Positions 47,340-57,104 of a DNA stretch of 64,000 nucleotides are shown here, in pieces. Both the position numbers and the translations under genes were made by a program. Position 1 is the first letter of the stretch. Each line of letters begins with the position of its first letter. The notes beneath the pieces are model-generated. The model was given only the letters and a program-made list of their open reading frames with translations, was not told the origin of the DNA and did not search any database. The DNA is from Corynebacterium ammoniagenes DSM 20306 (GTDB lineage Bacteria; Actinomycetota; Actinomycetes; Mycobacteriales; Mycobacteriaceae): the NCBI RefSeq assembly GCF_001941425.1, contig NZ_CP009244.1, forward strand, positions 1,054,001 through 1,118,000, given 5' to 3'.

Positions 47340-47593
47340 GTAAAGTAAGCAGCGTATGCACTGATCCGGCAATCACCGGGGAGCATTTCGGAAGAAAAGC
47401 ATCGATAAGCAAAGCAAGCGTACTTTTAAGCTTGCAGCGTGGCATGTTGATTGCCGAGTAGAACCGGACGGGTGGGACCGAGATATCCTTCACTGCCAAT
47501 CAAGTGGGGCTTTTTAAAGCTCAAGCAGGGTGGTACCGCGTACAACAGTGCGTCCCTGTAGAAACACACATTGACGAAGTGAAGGATTAATTA
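47340..47593 (+). promoter_or_regulatory. T-box riboswitch (translational type) controlling ileS
   Basis: The universal T-box GGTGGTACCGCG (47529-47540) is present, enclosed by AGGG/CCCT pairing. Upstream, a short Stem I closes with CCGG (47366-47369 and 47376-47379) and exposes ATC (47372-47374), an isoleucine codon as specifier. ATCCTTCACT (47485-47494) is perfectly complementary to AGTGAAGGAT (47578-47587), which holds the ileS ribosome site. Uncharged tRNA-Ile should free the ribosome site, a translational mechanism as known for actinobacterial ileS. Confidence 0.93.
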
Positions 47594-50500
47594 ATGGACG
47601 TAGGACATGTTTATCCGAAGGTTGATTTAACCGGCGGTTCCTCAAAATTCCCGGAAATGGAAGCAGAAGTCCAGAAGTTCTGGGCTGAGGATGACACTTT
47701 TCAGGCTTCTTTAGATCAAAGCAAAGGCAAGCCAGAGTACATCTTTTATGATGGCCCTCCTTTTGCCAACGGCCTGCCGCACTACGGCCACCTGCTGACC
47801 GGTTACGTTAAAGATATCGTTCCGCGCTACCGCACCATGGCCGGAAATTACGTACCCCGTGTTTTCGGCTGGGACTGCCACGGCCTGCCCGCGGAGCTGG
47901 AAGCGGAAAAGCAGCTGGGTATTACGGATAAAGGCCAGATCGAAGACATGGGCCTGGAGAAGTTCAATGAGTACTGTGCTTCGTCCGTCCTGCGCTACAC
48001 CGATGAGTGGGAAGAATATGTCACCCGTCAAGCACGGTGGGTAGATTTCGAAAACGGCTACAAGACGATGGACCCGAATTACATGGAGTCTGTCATCTGG
48101 GCCTTTAAGACTTTGTACGACAAGGGTCTTATCTACCAGGGCTTCCGCGTGCTGCCTTATTCCTGGGCTGAGCACACCCCGTTGTCCAACCAGGAAACCC
48201 GCCTGGATGACTCGTACAAGATGCGTCAGGACCCGACGCTGACGGTGACTTTCCCTGTTACCGGCAATGCTCCAGAAGAATTGGCAGATGCTGCATTCTT
48301 AGCATGGACGACCACGCCATGGACCTTGCCATCCAACCTGGCCCTGGCCGTGCACCCAGACGTGGACTACGCCTTGGTGCGCGTCGGTGGCGATACCGAA
48401 TTTACCGGTCAGAAATTTGTGCTGGCAGAAAACCTCATCGCGTCTTATGCCAAGGAACTCGGCGAGGACCACGAGGTTTTGAAGACCTTCAAGGGCTCTG
48501 AACTCGAAGGCATTACCTACCAGCCGATCTTTGATTACTTCAAGGATCAGCCCAACGCTTTCCAGATCCTGCTGGCTGATTACGTCACCACCGAAGACGG
48601 CACCGGTGTTGTCCACCAGGCTCCGGCCTTTGGTGAAGACGATATGGCAACCACCGCCAAGTACGGCATTGAGCTGGTTATGCCTGTCGATGATGACGGC
48701 AAGTTCACCTCTCAGACCCCAGAATATGAAGGCCAGCTGGTCTTTGATGCCAACAAGGACATCATCCGGGACCTCAAGGCCAAGGGCCGCGTTATCCGCC
48801 ACGTCACCATTGAGCACTCTTACCCACACTCGTGGCGCTCCGGTGAGCCATTGATCTACAAGGCCATGCCAGCGTGGTTCGTCGACGTGACCTCGATCCG
48901 TGACCGCATGGTGGAGCTTAACCACAATGAGATCGAGTGGATGCCAGAGCACGTACGCGATGGCCAGTTCGGCAAGTGGCTGGAAGGCGCACGCGACTGG
49001 AATATCTCCCGTACCCGCTACTGGGGATCACCGATCCCAGTGTGGCTCTCGGATAATGATGAGTACCCACGCATTGATGTCTACGGCTCACTCGATGAAC
49101 TAGAGCGTGACTTTGGCGAGCGTCCAAAGTCTTTGCACCGCCCACACATTGATGAATTGGTGCGTCCAAACCCAGATGACCCCACCGGTAAGTCGATGAT
49201 GCGTCGTGTGCCAGACGTGTTGGACGTGTGGTTTGATTCCGGTTCCATGCCTTTTGCGCAGGTGCACTACCCATTTGAGAACAAGGAATGGTTTGATACC
49301 CACTCACCATCCGACTTCATCGTGGAATACATCGGACAAACCCGCGGCTGGTTCTACCTGCTGCACGTATTGTCCACCGCGCTCTTTGACCGCCCGGCGT
49401 TTAAGAAGGTCGTCGCCCACGGCATCGTGTTGGGTGATGACGGACTGAAGATGTCCAAGTCCAAGGGCAACTACCCAAACGTCAATGAAGTCTTTGACCG
49501 TGATGGCTCGGATGCCATGCGGTGGTTCTTGATGTCCTCGCCAATTCTGCGCGGCGGCAACTTGATTGTCACCGAGCAAGGCATTCGTGATGGCGTGCGC
49601 CAGGCACCGTTGCCCATCTGGAATGCGTACACCTTCTTGAACTTGTACGCCTCGGAAGAAGCAAAGTTTGATACCTCATCGCAAAACGTGCTGGATCGCT
49701 ACATCTTGGCCAAGACCCATGACCTGGTCAAAAATGTCGACACGGCGCTGGCGAATACGGATATCTCCACCGCGACGAATGAAGTGCGCCTATTCGCTGA
49801 TGCGTTGACCAACTGGTACGTGCGTCGTTCCCGCGACCGTTTCTGGGAAGGCCAGGAAGCACATCCAGAGGCATTCAACACCTTGTACACGGTGCTGCAC
49901 ACGGTCTCTCGCGCGGTTGCGCCATTGCTGCCGCATATCTCTGAGGTCATCTACCGTGGTCTCACTGGTGAGCGCTCCGTGCACTTGACCCCGTTCCCGC
50001 AGGCAGAAGACTACCCAGCGGATGCTGCGTTGGTGGAAGCCATGGATACCACCCGGGCGGTAGCGTCTGCTGCTAGCTCGGTGCGTAAATCCAATAAGCT
50101 GCGCAACCGCTTGCCACTGCCAGCATTAACCGTGGCTGTGGCAGATTCTGCGCAGCTGGATCCGTTCAAGGACATCCTGCGCGACGAGGTCAACGTCAAG
50201 GAAGTTCTCTTGACTGATGATGTGGATTCTGTCGGTACCTTCGAGGTGGTCTGCAACGCGAAGGTTGCAGGTCCACGCTTGGGCAAGGATGTGCAGCGCG
50301 CGATTAAAAACCTCAAGGCCGGCAACTACACCCGCGAGGGCGATGACGTTGTCGTCGATGGGGATATCACCCTAAGCCCTGAGGAATACACCGAGCGCCT
50401 GCAGGCAGCGGACCCGAAGTCCACCGCACGCATCGGTGGCCTCGATGGTCTGGTTGTTCTCAACACTGAGGTCACCGAGGAACTCGAAGCCGAAGGTTGG

Positions 50501-50737
50501 GCAGCGGATGTTATCCGTGGCCTGCAAGATGCCCGTAAGTCGTCCGGCTTTGAGGTCTCGGACCGCATCAAGGTGGTCTTGTCCGTTCCAGCTGATAAGC
50601 AGGACTGGGCCACCCGTCACGCAGACCACATCGCGGCAGAAACCTTGGCGACAGATTTCCAGGTCACCGCGGAGCCTGTGGATGGCGAGGTCCACGAGGT
50701 CATGACTGGTGTTACTGCCACGGTGATGAAAAACTAG
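47594..50737 (+). CDS. ileS: Isoleucyl-tRNA synthetase
   Basis: The 1047-residue class Ia synthetase charges tRNA-Ile. The HIGH motif reads HYGH (63-66, in [16 protein letters not shown]) and KMSKS is at 619-623. A CP1 editing domain lies between them, and a tRNA-binding C-terminal domain follows. The gene is controlled by the T-box leader above; the ribosome site GAAGGAT is 7 nt upstream. The length is typical of the eukaryote-like actinobacterial form. Next genes on the same strand have their own promoter. Confidence 0.97.
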   Translation: MDVGHVYPKVDLTGGSSKFPEMEAEVQKFWAEDDTFQASLDQSKGKPEYIFYDGPPFANGLPHYGHLLTGYVKDIVPRYRTMAGNYVPRVFGWDCHGLPAELEAEKQLGITDKGQIEDMGLEKFNEYCASSVLRYTDEWEEYVTRQARWVDFENGYKTMDPNYMESVIWAFKTLYDKGLIYQGFRVLPYSWAEHTPLSNQETRLDDSYKMRQDPTLTVTFPVTGNAPEELADAAFLAWTTTPWTLPSNLALAVHPDVDYALVRVGGDTEFTGQKFVLAENLIASYAKELGEDHEVLKTFKGSELEGITYQPIFDYFKDQPNAFQILLADYVTTEDGTGVVHQAPAFGEDDMATTAKYGIELVMPVDDDGKFTSQTPEYEGQLVFDANKDIIRDLKAKGRVIRHVTIEHSYPHSWRSGEPLIYKAMPAWFVDVTSIRDRMVELNHNEIEWMPEHVRDGQFGKWLEGARDWNISRTRYWGSPIPVWLSDNDEYPRIDVYGSLDELERDFGERPKSLHRPHIDELVRPNPDDPTGKSMMRRVPDVLDVWFDSGSMPFAQVHYPFENKEWFDTHSPSDFIVEYIGQTRGWFYLLHVLSTALFDRPAFKKVVAHGIVLGDDGLKMSKSKGNYPNVNEVFDRDGSDAMRWFLMSSPILRGGNLIVTEQGIRDGVRQAPLPIWNAYTFLNLYASEEAKFDTSSQNVLDRYILAKTHDLVKNVDTALANTDISTATNEVRLFADALTNWYVRRSRDRFWEGQEAHPEAFNTLYTVLHTVSRAVAPLLPHISEVIYRGLTGERSVHLTPFPQAEDYPADAALVEAMDTTRAVASAASSVRKSNKLRNRLPLPALTVAVADSAQLDPFKDILRDEVNVKEVLLTDDVDSVGTFEVVCNAKVAGPRLGKDVQRAIKNLKAGNYTREGDDVVVDGDITLSPEEYTERLQAADPKSTARIGGLDGLVVLNTEVTEELEAEGWAADVIRGLQDARKSSGFEVSDRIKVVLSVPADKQDWATRHADHIAAETLATDFQVTAEPVDGEVHEVMTGVTATVMKN

Positions 50738-50743
50738 TCACCA

Positions 50744-50774
50744 TTGACCTTGACACGGTGTCAGGTTGTGAGAT
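50744..50774 (+). promoter_or_regulatory. MerR-type promoter with dyad in a 19-bp spacer
   Basis: TTGACC (50744-50749, -35) and TGAGAT (50769-50774, -10) are 19 bp apart, longer than the normal 16-18. The spacer holds the dyad TGACAC-G-GTGTCA (50751-50763). That is the geometry of MerR-activated promoters. ATG 50781 is 6 nt after the -10, so transcripts would be leaderless. Confidence 0.6.
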
Positions 50775-50780
50775 GAAGAT

Positions 50781-51359
50781 ATGAATTCTTCTCTTCGCCT
50801 GCGCCGTGCACTAGCGATGGGTACTAACCCCCAGTCCGGCGATCTACCACTGCTTATTGCTCAGCTTGGTAAGGAGCCGGACTTTTTCGTCCGGGACATG
50901 CTTACGTGGGCTATTACTCGACATCCGGTAACCACGAGCTATCCCTTACTGGTGCGCGCCCTCGATAACCCAGACGGGCGCAGTCAGGTCCTTCACACCT
51001 TAAGCAAACTTGCACACCCGGATACTTGGTCAGTTATTACGGCAGCGATGCTTCACGACGAGGATATTGAGGTCCGTACGACAGCGTGGCGCGTAGCAGT
51101 GGCAGCAGTGCCCGATAATCAGGTGGACTACCTCGTTGCGGAGCTTATCCAAGAGCTGGGGCGCGGTGATATTGATACGCAGCGGAGTTTAAGCCGCGCA
51201 TTGGCATCGTTAAGCTTTGCATCGCGCAACCGCGTGGCAGCGCTAGCTACACATGCGCGCCACGTGTTGGCACTGATGGATAACCCCGATGCACATGATG
51301 AACTCAGTAGTGATTTCGCACGGAAGCTTGCCGCTTTAGGTCCCGATGGGCAAGATTAA
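50781..51359 (+). CDS. HEAT-repeat protein, partner of the MerR-HEAT regulator
   Basis: The 192-residue helical protein resembles a HEAT/armadillo-type solenoid (repeating units such as LLVRALDNPDGRSQVLHTLSKL and AAMLHDEDIEVRTTAWRVAVAAV, which I cite by these ends). No enzyme motif is seen. Its stop lies 5 nt before the MerR-HEAT gene, so they form one operon, and both have solenoid repeats. It may bind or titrate the regulator or a shared protein ligand (inference). No named family is recognised with confidence. Confidence 0.7.
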   Translation: MNSSLRLRRALAMGTNPQSGDLPLLIAQLGKEPDFFVRDMLTWAITRHPVTTSYPLLVRALDNPDGRSQVLHTLSKLAHPDTWSVITAAMLHDEDIEVRTTAWRVAVAAVPDNQVDYLVAELIQELGRGDIDTQRSLSRALASLSFASRNRVAALATHARHVLALMDNPDAHDELSSDFARKLAALGPDGQD

Positions 51360-51364
51360 AAGAC

Positions 51365-52345
51365 ATGCGGATTGGGCAAGTAGCCGAAGAAACCGGCGTG
51401 AGCGCGCGAATGCTGCGCTATTACGAAAAACAAGGACTTATTGATCCTGGGGTGAGAACCAGTGCTGGGTACCGCGAATATGATGCGGAGGATATTGAGA
51501 CAATCTTTCACATTGAAGGCCTACGCGGATTAGGACTGAGTATGGCGGAGGTAAAAAACGCGCTGGATGACCCAAAGTTTTCCTTTACCGATGTTCTCGA
51601 TGAACTGCTTGTGGAATCCCGGCGCCGGTTGCGCGAGGAAAAGCGCCTGTATGACCAGCTGCGTGCAGTAAAGAAATCCCAAGTACGTGATTGGCCAGCG
51701 GCATTGGAAGTTATGAACCTGCTGCACAACTTGCGCTCGCAGGTGCCCTCGCTGCGCCAAGATTCTGTGATGCGGCTTGAACCGACTGCCGATCCACGCC
51801 ACGTCGCGCGCTTGGCCTTGGACGAAGACAACGCCAACGTAGCAGGAGCCTTGTCCTGGTCAGTGTTGCGTGCAGGGCCTACAGCTTTAGCTGAGGTTGT
51901 TGCAGCGCTTCAGCATGATAATCCCGAGGTGCGCCTTCGGGCCGTACGCATTATTGAACGGGCAAAAGGCACAGATGAGCACTTGCTGGGTGCGCTGGAT
52001 GATCCTGAAGCCTCCGTGCGAGGCGCGGCAGCACTAGCGCTGGGAGAGCGCGGTGGGCAGCAAGCTTTCGAAGAGTTAATGCGCATGATCGTTGACGGTG
52101 ACCATGATACTGCTGCCGCAGATACTGTGGCGCAGGCAAGTAGCTGGCAGGATAAAGCTTTAAGCACCATTAGCGCATTACTTAACGATGACCATGTGCT
52201 GCCAGCACAACGCGCCCGGCTGGTGCAGGCTTTAGCGGAGTTTGCCGGTTCCGATGACGTGCTCCGCGAACTAGTTGCGGATCCGACACCGGCGGTTGCG
52301 TTAACTGCCACAGCCATCTTGAATGCCCGGGCGAGTGCTCGCTAA
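51365..52345 (+). CDS. MerR-family regulator fused to HEAT repeats
   Basis: The 326-residue protein starts with a canonical MerR winged helix: MRIGQVAEETGVSARMLRYY (helix-turn-helix) then GYREYDAEDI. A dimerisation helix of about residues 75-118 follows. From about residue 140 to the end the sequence turns into HEAT-like repeats (RLALDEDNANVAGALSW, DDPEASVRGAAALALGERGG, DPTPAVALTATAILNA). Most MerR proteins instead carry a small cysteine or drug-binding domain. The solenoid suggests sensing of a macromolecule or protein partner. It is the second gene after the HEAT protein, under the MerR-type promoter at 50744, so probably autoregulated. Confidence 0.85.
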   Translation: MRIGQVAEETGVSARMLRYYEKQGLIDPGVRTSAGYREYDAEDIETIFHIEGLRGLGLSMAEVKNALDDPKFSFTDVLDELLVESRRRLREEKRLYDQLRAVKKSQVRDWPAALEVMNLLHNLRSQVPSLRQDSVMRLEPTADPRHVARLALDEDNANVAGALSWSVLRAGPTALAEVVAALQHDNPEVRLRAVRIIERAKGTDEHLLGALDDPEASVRGAAALALGERGGQQAFEELMRMIVDGDHDTAAADTVAQASSWQDKALSTISALLNDDHVLPAQRARLVQALAEFAGSDDVLRELVADPTPAVALTATAILNARASAR

Positions 52346-52358
52346 ATCGCCGAGCTAG

Positions 52359-52364
52359 TAGTAT
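52359..52364 (+). promoter_or_regulatory. -10 hexamer before the EamA gene, probable leaderless start
   Basis: TAGTAT is followed by 8 nt and then GTG 52373. Confidence 0.45.
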
Positions 52365-52372
52365 CCCTGAGT

Positions 52373-53215
52373 GTGAGGAATCCAAGTCAATCGAGTCTTG
52401 CTGCGCCAGCAGTCATGGCGGTCGCCGGCGCGTCTTTATACGCGGGCGCGGCTGTTGCGGTGGGGTTATTTGAAAACTTTTCCCCGGTCATCGTGGCCTG
52501 GTTCCGCGTTGCTGCCGCCGGTGTAATCTTGCTGGTCTTATACCGGCCCACCTTGCGTGCTTTTGGTGGCAAGGCCGGGCGCAATGCCGCCATTTATGGC
52601 GTGATGACGATGGCCATGAATATGAGCTTCTACCAATCGTTAAACCATATTCCCATGGGTACGGCAGTGGCGATTGAGTTTCTAGGCCCCATCCTGGTTG
52701 CCGCGTGGGGCTCCCGGCGCGGTCGCGATTGGGTAGCGCTTATCCTGGCCGCGCTGGGCGTCATTGTGATTTCCGGTGCCACCTGGTCGGATAATGCCGT
52801 CGGCATTATGTGGGCGCTCGCGGCCGGACTATTCTGGGCCGGCTATATCGTCATTTCCAGCCATATCTCTGTGGATAAGGAAAGCTCGCGGCATTCTATG
52901 GCGGTGGGCTTTTTATACGCCGGGCTGCTGGCGCTGCCGGTCATGGTGCTTATCTGGCCTGAAGATCCCGGCATTCCAGGCCTGACCGTGCTGGGCTTGG
53001 CCGCAGGATTGGGTCTGTTATCCGCCGCTATTCCTTATAGTTTGGACCAGATTGTTATCCGCATGGCGGGGCCTAGTCTATTTGCGCTGCTGCAAGCTAT
53101 TTTGCCGGTCGTTGCGGCCGTCGTTGGTGCTATTGCGCTGGGGCAGTGGCTGACAACCGCAGAGGTTATCGGCATCATTCTCATCATGGTGGCGGTAGCC
53201 CTGCGCCCGAATTAG
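52373..53215 (+). CDS. EamA/RhtA-type metabolite exporter (DMT superfamily)
   Basis: A 280-residue inner-membrane protein with ten predicted segments arranged as two EamA repeats. The opening (MAVAGASLYAGAAVAVGLF) and NMSFYQSLNHIPMGTAVAIEF are typical of RhtA-like threonine/homoserine or other amino-acid exporters; substrate not determined. It is just downstream of the MerR-HEAT gene and has its own -10, so co-regulation is uncertain. A strong terminator follows. Confidence 0.82.
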   Translation: MRNPSQSSLAAPAVMAVAGASLYAGAAVAVGLFENFSPVIVAWFRVAAAGVILLVLYRPTLRAFGGKAGRNAAIYGVMTMAMNMSFYQSLNHIPMGTAVAIEFLGPILVAAWGSRRGRDWVALILAALGVIVISGATWSDNAVGIMWALAAGLFWAGYIVISSHISVDKESSRHSMAVGFLYAGLLALPVMVLIWPEDPGIPGLTVLGLAAGLGLLSAAIPYSLDQIVIRMAGPSLFALLQAILPVVAAVVGAIALGQWLTTAEVIGIILIMVAVALRPN

Positions 53216-53241
53216 GCCACGGGAACAACACAAGAAAACGC

Positions 53242-53281
53242 AGAAAAGTCGACCAAGCATATGGCCTTGGTCGACTTTTCT
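53242..53281. terminator. Bidirectional terminator between the EamA gene and mtlD
   Basis: A perfect 16-bp stem (AGAAAAGTCGACCAAG with CTTGGTCGACTTTTCT) and an 8-nt loop, with T-runs in the arms on both strands. Confidence 0.92.
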
Positions 53282-53293
53282 AGTCAGAAGCGG

Positions 53294-54784
53294 TTAGTTA
53301 TGTGCCGCGAGCAATGCATCCAAGGTGGCCTCAGAGCCCACCTCATGCAGGCTGCGCAGGGCAGCGGCGTACGCCTCGGTGAATTCGGCGTTATCAACCA
53401 GATCGCCAAAGACTTCGTGGTCGCGCAAAAACGCCAGGATATCCTCGCGGTTACCGGCGGCATTTTCTTTCAAACGCTCAGCCATGCGGTCGTTGATATC
53501 AATGGGTTGGCCGTGCTCGTCGACGCCTTCGGCATAGCGCGCCCAGGAGGCAACGATCGCAGCGGACAATGTCACGGGTGCTTGGCCGGTCGCAAGGTTT
53601 TCGCGGACAGCGGGCAATAGCCACTTCGGAATGCGGTCGGAGGATTCGGCGCACAAGCGTGCCACGGTGTCTTTAATCGCCGCATTGCCAAAACGCGCGA
53701 TGAGCTGGTGACGGTAGGCATCCAAGTCCACCCCGGGCAGCGGGCGCAGCGATGGGGTGCCTTCTTGTTCCATATACGCCAGCAGGAAGTCAGCAAAGCG
53801 CTGATCCGCCATGACATCGTGGACGTAGCGGTGCCCGGCCAGGTAGCCGAAGTAGCACAACCCCTGGTGCGAGGCGTTGAGCAGACGCAGCTTCATCAGC
53901 TCATAGGGCACGACATCATCGACTAATTCCACGCCGACCTTGTCAAACGCCGGGCGGCCAGCAGCAAACTTATCTTCTAAGACCCACTGGGTAAAGTCTT
54001 CACAGACTACTGGCCAGGCATCGTCGTAAGGCAGCTCTGCCCGGTCAGCATCGGTGGTCTCCGGGGTGATGCGGTCCACCATGGAGTTAGGAAATGGCAC
54101 GTGGGTATCAATCCACTGTGCAAGCTCGGCATCGATAGCGCCAGCAAAAGACAAAAACATCCGGTGTGCCATCTCGCCGTTGCCCTGGATATTATCGCAG
54201 GACATCACGGTAAAAGGCACGGTGCCTGCGGCACGTCGTGCGATAAGGCCGGCGGTAATCAGCCCGTAGAACGTACGCAGTTCATCGGTCTTGCCGGCTT
54301 TTAAATCCGCAATATCAGCGGCAACGTGACGATTGTCGAAGTTGAACTCACCGCGGACATGGTCGAAGTTATACCCGCCCTCGGTAACGGTTAAGGAGAC
54401 AATCTTGATGGCGGCATCGGCAAGCACACTAACTGCAGCAGCTGGGTCTTCTGGGGCATAAATGTAGTCAATGATGGAGCCAATCACCCGCGAAGAGTGT
54501 TGCCCGTCCGGGGTCTTTTCCGTGAGCGTATACAGGCAGTCTTGGCCTTTGAGCGCATCACGCCTGCGCACATCAGAGGGCATAACCCCCATGCCGATGA
54601 TGCCAAAGTCCATGGCATCGCCTTGGCGCATGAGTTTATCGATGTACAACGCCTGGTGCGCACGGTGGAACCCGCCGACACCGAAGTGCACAACACCGGC
54701 GCTTACCTGCGAGCGGTCATAGTCTGGCCCGACAACTGGCAAGTCAGACAGGGTTTGTTGGGACAGCTGGATGGTGGTGGTCAT
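53294..54784 (-). CDS. mtlD: Polyol dehydrogenase (mannitol/arabitol 2-dehydrogenase family)
   Basis: The 496-residue NAD-dependent long-chain polyol dehydrogenase has the N-terminal Rossmann motif VHFGVGGFHRAH and the family stretch KLRLLNASHQGLCYFGYL, whose Lys, Asn and His form the polyol site. In C. glutamicum MtlD oxidises D-arabitol to xylulose and mannitol to fructose. It lies 18 nt after the MFS gene in the same operon, with AAAAGGAG 12 nt before its ATG. The xylulose product would feed XylB, encoded across the divergent promoter. Confidence 0.92.
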   Translation of the reverse strand: MTTTIQLSQQTLSDLPVVGPDYDRSQVSAGVVHFGVGGFHRAHQALYIDKLMRQGDAMDFGIIGMGVMPSDVRRRDALKGQDCLYTLTEKTPDGQHSSRVIGSIIDYIYAPEDPAAAVSVLADAAIKIVSLTVTEGGYNFDHVRGEFNFDNRHVAADIADLKAGKTDELRTFYGLITAGLIARRAAGTVPFTVMSCDNIQGNGEMAHRMFLSFAGAIDAELAQWIDTHVPFPNSMVDRITPETTDADRAELPYDDAWPVVCEDFTQWVLEDKFAAGRPAFDKVGVELVDDVVPYELMKLRLLNASHQGLCYFGYLAGHRYVHDVMADQRFADFLLAYMEQEGTPSLRPLPGVDLDAYRHQLIARFGNAAIKDTVARLCAESSDRIPKWLLPAVRENLATGQAPVTLSAAIVASWARYAEGVDEHGQPIDINDRMAERLKENAAGNREDILAFLRDHEVFGDLVDNAEFTEAYAAALRSLHEVGSEATLDALLAAHN

Positions 54785-54802
54785 AAGAAAATGGGCTCCT
54801 TT

Positions 54803-56107
54803 TTAAGAAACTTCGGTCAGTGATTTAACAGCAGGTACGCCGTCAAAGCCGGGCTGGGTACCGCGCAGACTGTGTGCCATAACGGCAGCTGCGGCAAATA
54901 GCGCGAGGAAAATGAGGATGAGGCCGGTTGCGCCGACCAGTGGGTAGAAGATTGCTACCAGCGCGGGGCCGGCGGCAACTGCGCCGCCGACGCCCAGGTT
55001 GTACGCTGCCATGGCTGCACCAGGGCGCTCCGGGTTGAGCGATACGGCGATGGGGGACAGTGGCACAAACCCTGCCAGGGAGACTCCGAAGAGTGCACCG
55101 CATGCCAAGGTGAGACCAAAGCCTAGGCCGTCCGGCAAGCCCAGATCCACGGAGATCATCGGGACGAAGTAGACCAGCGCCAAGGTCACGCCACAGGAGA
55201 CGGCACCGGCCCACACGGTGGTTTTCGACCAGCCGAATTTATCGCCAATGCGACCATAGAACGGGTTAAAGGGCAGGTTAACCGCGTAAATCACGGTGGT
55301 GAGAATCAAAAACCACGCCAGCGGCCAGTCCAGGCGCTCGGTGAAGTAGGCAGGGAAGAACACCGCCATGGCGTAGGTGGGGATGGAGTTAATCGTGCGG
55401 ATGTAGACCACAAAGCGTGCGCGGCGGTCTTTAATCAGCAACTTGAAAGATGCGCCCAAGGTTTCCGAGACATCCTCGGGGTTATCCACCAAAGCCGCGC
55501 GGCCGATGCGTTCCTTGACACCGATAAGTGCAAACGCGGTACCGATGATGACTAAGACGAGGGAGACCCACAAGGTTTCGTAGAAGCTCAGATCAAACCA
55601 AGACATGGAAATCGTCGCGGTGAGTGCACCAAGGGTGGGCAGGCCGGCGGAAAAGGCCACGTAGAACCAGCCGGTGGCGGTGCCGAGCTTATCGGCCGGG
55701 GAGACCGCAGTAATCCACACTAAAAAGCCATAGGCAAAGAGTGGATAGCCAAACCCGCGCAGCCCGTAGCTTAAAAAGATCAGCGAGGTGGAGCTGCTTG
55801 TTAACGCGAAGAGCAAGAAGGCAAGCTCAAAGACGACCCAGATTCCCGCGCCCAGTGCCATCACCTTGCGCGGGCCCCACAGATCTGACAGTGCTGCGGC
55901 AAAGAATGCGGCAATTGCCACGGCAATGCCGTAGACGGTGACCAGCAGGCCGGCGCGGGAGACCGTAAAGCCGTGTTCGGAGGAGAGGAAGGGCTCCAAG
56001 ATATTAGTTTCCACGCCATCGCCAATCATGAAGATGGCAAGACCGATAAAGCCCCAGATGAGCGGTCGCGGAATACCTAGTCTTTCAACTATTGGTTCCT
56101 GTGACAT
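54803..56107 (-). CDS. rbtT: MFS polyol transporter (RbtT-like)
   Basis: A 434-residue major facilitator with 12 membrane segments and the MFS loop motif DLWGPRKVMAL after the second. It is in the place of the ribitol/arabitol transporter RbtT of C. glutamicum, beside mtlD, and is probably a polyol importer (arabitol, possibly mannitol or ribitol). It begins the leftward transcript of the divergent cluster. The operator TAACATG-N13-CATGTTA lies about 57 nt upstream of its ATG. Confidence 0.82.
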   Translation of the reverse strand: MSQEPIVERLGIPRPLIWGFIGLAIFMIGDGVETNILEPFLSSEHGFTVSRAGLLVTVYGIAVAIAAFFAAALSDLWGPRKVMALGAGIWVVFELAFLLFALTSSSTSLIFLSYGLRGFGYPLFAYGFLVWITAVSPADKLGTATGWFYVAFSAGLPTLGALTATISMSWFDLSFYETLWVSLVLVIIGTAFALIGVKERIGRAALVDNPEDVSETLGASFKLLIKDRRARFVVYIRTINSIPTYAMAVFFPAYFTERLDWPLAWFLILTTVIYAVNLPFNPFYGRIGDKFGWSKTTVWAGAVSCGVTLALVYFVPMISVDLGLPDGLGFGLTLACGALFGVSLAGFVPLSPIAVSLNPERPGAAMAAYNLGVGGAVAAGPALVAIFYPLVGATGLILIFLALFAAAAVMAHSLRGTQPGFDGVPAVKSLTEVS

Positions 56108-56163
56108 GTAATAGACTCCATTTCAGTAAAGGACATCGTCACACTCTGTGATGCAGACTAAAC

Positions 56164-56190
56164 TAACATGAATTTAACAAACGCATGTTA
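56164..56190. promoter_or_regulatory. Candidate AtlR operator between rbtT and atlR
   Basis: TAACATG (56164-56170) and CATGTTA (56184-56190) form an inverted repeat with a 13-nt spacer. Further half sites occur nearby (AACA, ATGTTA near 56205). DeoR-type repressors bind TGTTA-like repeats in divergent regions. Confidence 0.55.
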
Positions 56191-56249
56191 TAAATAACAG
56201 ATTGGATGTTAAAATTCACAGAAATGGTGAAGAAAGTAAAGGTGCAGTC

Positions 56250-57065
56250 ATGGCGAGCCCCGTAGATATCCGCAGGGCCGAAATCCTCAATATCGTGCGC
56301 CATGCCGGGCACGCGCGAGTAGATGAGCTGGCACAACGCCTCGGCGTGAGCATTATGACCATCCACCGTGACTTAGATGCCATGGCCGACGATAACCAGA
56401 TTGAGCGCGTGCGCGGTGGTGCACAATTTCTGGAGCCAGAATTTGCTGAAACCAACGTGGAAACACGTCGCGAGACCAATATCGGTGTGAAAAAGGCGTT
56501 AGCTACGCAGGTGGCTTCGTTGTTGTCCGCCGGAGATATCGTGGCTTTGGATGATTCCACCACGGTGGAATTTTGCCTGCCCGAAGTCTTAGAAGCAGAG
56601 CCCATGGGAATCATTACCCATTCCCTGCGCGTGCTGAATCAAGTAGCGGCCCAAGCCCCGCAGGTCGCACTGACCGGGGCAGGTGGCAGGTACTGCCAGG
56701 AAACGGACTCCTTTTTGGGCCAAGCCACCTGCGCTGCCGTGCAGCGGTTAAATGCTACGGTATCGATTGTGTCGACCACGTGCATTAATGCCGCTGGGAT
56801 TTACCATCCGGATGAAGACGCGGCGATTACCAAATCCGCGTTTGTGCGCTTAGGAACGCGCAAGATTTTGGTCTCAGATTCTTCGAAATTCGATAACGTC
56901 GGCATGCATTTCGTAGCCCGGTTGAGCGAATTCGATGACATCATCATGGACAATAACCTCGATGATGAACAGCGTGAATTGCTGGAAGAATCCAGAGCCA
57001 GACTGCATTTAGTTGATACTGCCCTGCCCACCCCAACGTTGCCGCCGCCTTCGGTGCTCAAGTAG
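56250..57065 (+). CDS. atlR: DeoR-family repressor of polyol use (AtlR-like)
   Basis: A 271-residue regulator: an N-terminal DeoR winged helix (RRAEILNIVRHAGHARVDEL, then MTIHRDLDAM) and a C-terminal sugar-phosphate sensing domain with the DDSTTVEF loop and the SDSSKFDNVGMH end. AtlR in C. glutamicum represses the arabitol genes. I prefer ATG 56250, with AAAGG 6 nt upstream, to the TTG at 56202. It shares its promoter region with rbtT and precedes xylB by 39 nt. Confidence 0.85.
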   Translation: MASPVDIRRAEILNIVRHAGHARVDELAQRLGVSIMTIHRDLDAMADDNQIERVRGGAQFLEPEFAETNVETRRETNIGVKKALATQVASLLSAGDIVALDDSTTVEFCLPEVLEAEPMGIITHSLRVLNQVAAQAPQVALTGAGGRYCQETDSFLGQATCAAVQRLNATVSIVSTTCINAAGIYHPDEDAAITKSAFVRLGTRKILVSDSSKFDNVGMHFVARLSEFDDIIMDNNLDDEQRELLEESRARLHLVDTALPTPTLPPPSVLK

Positions 57066-57104
57066 CTGACGTAGCCAGAGATAAAGATAGAGCGAGAATC
57101 CACG

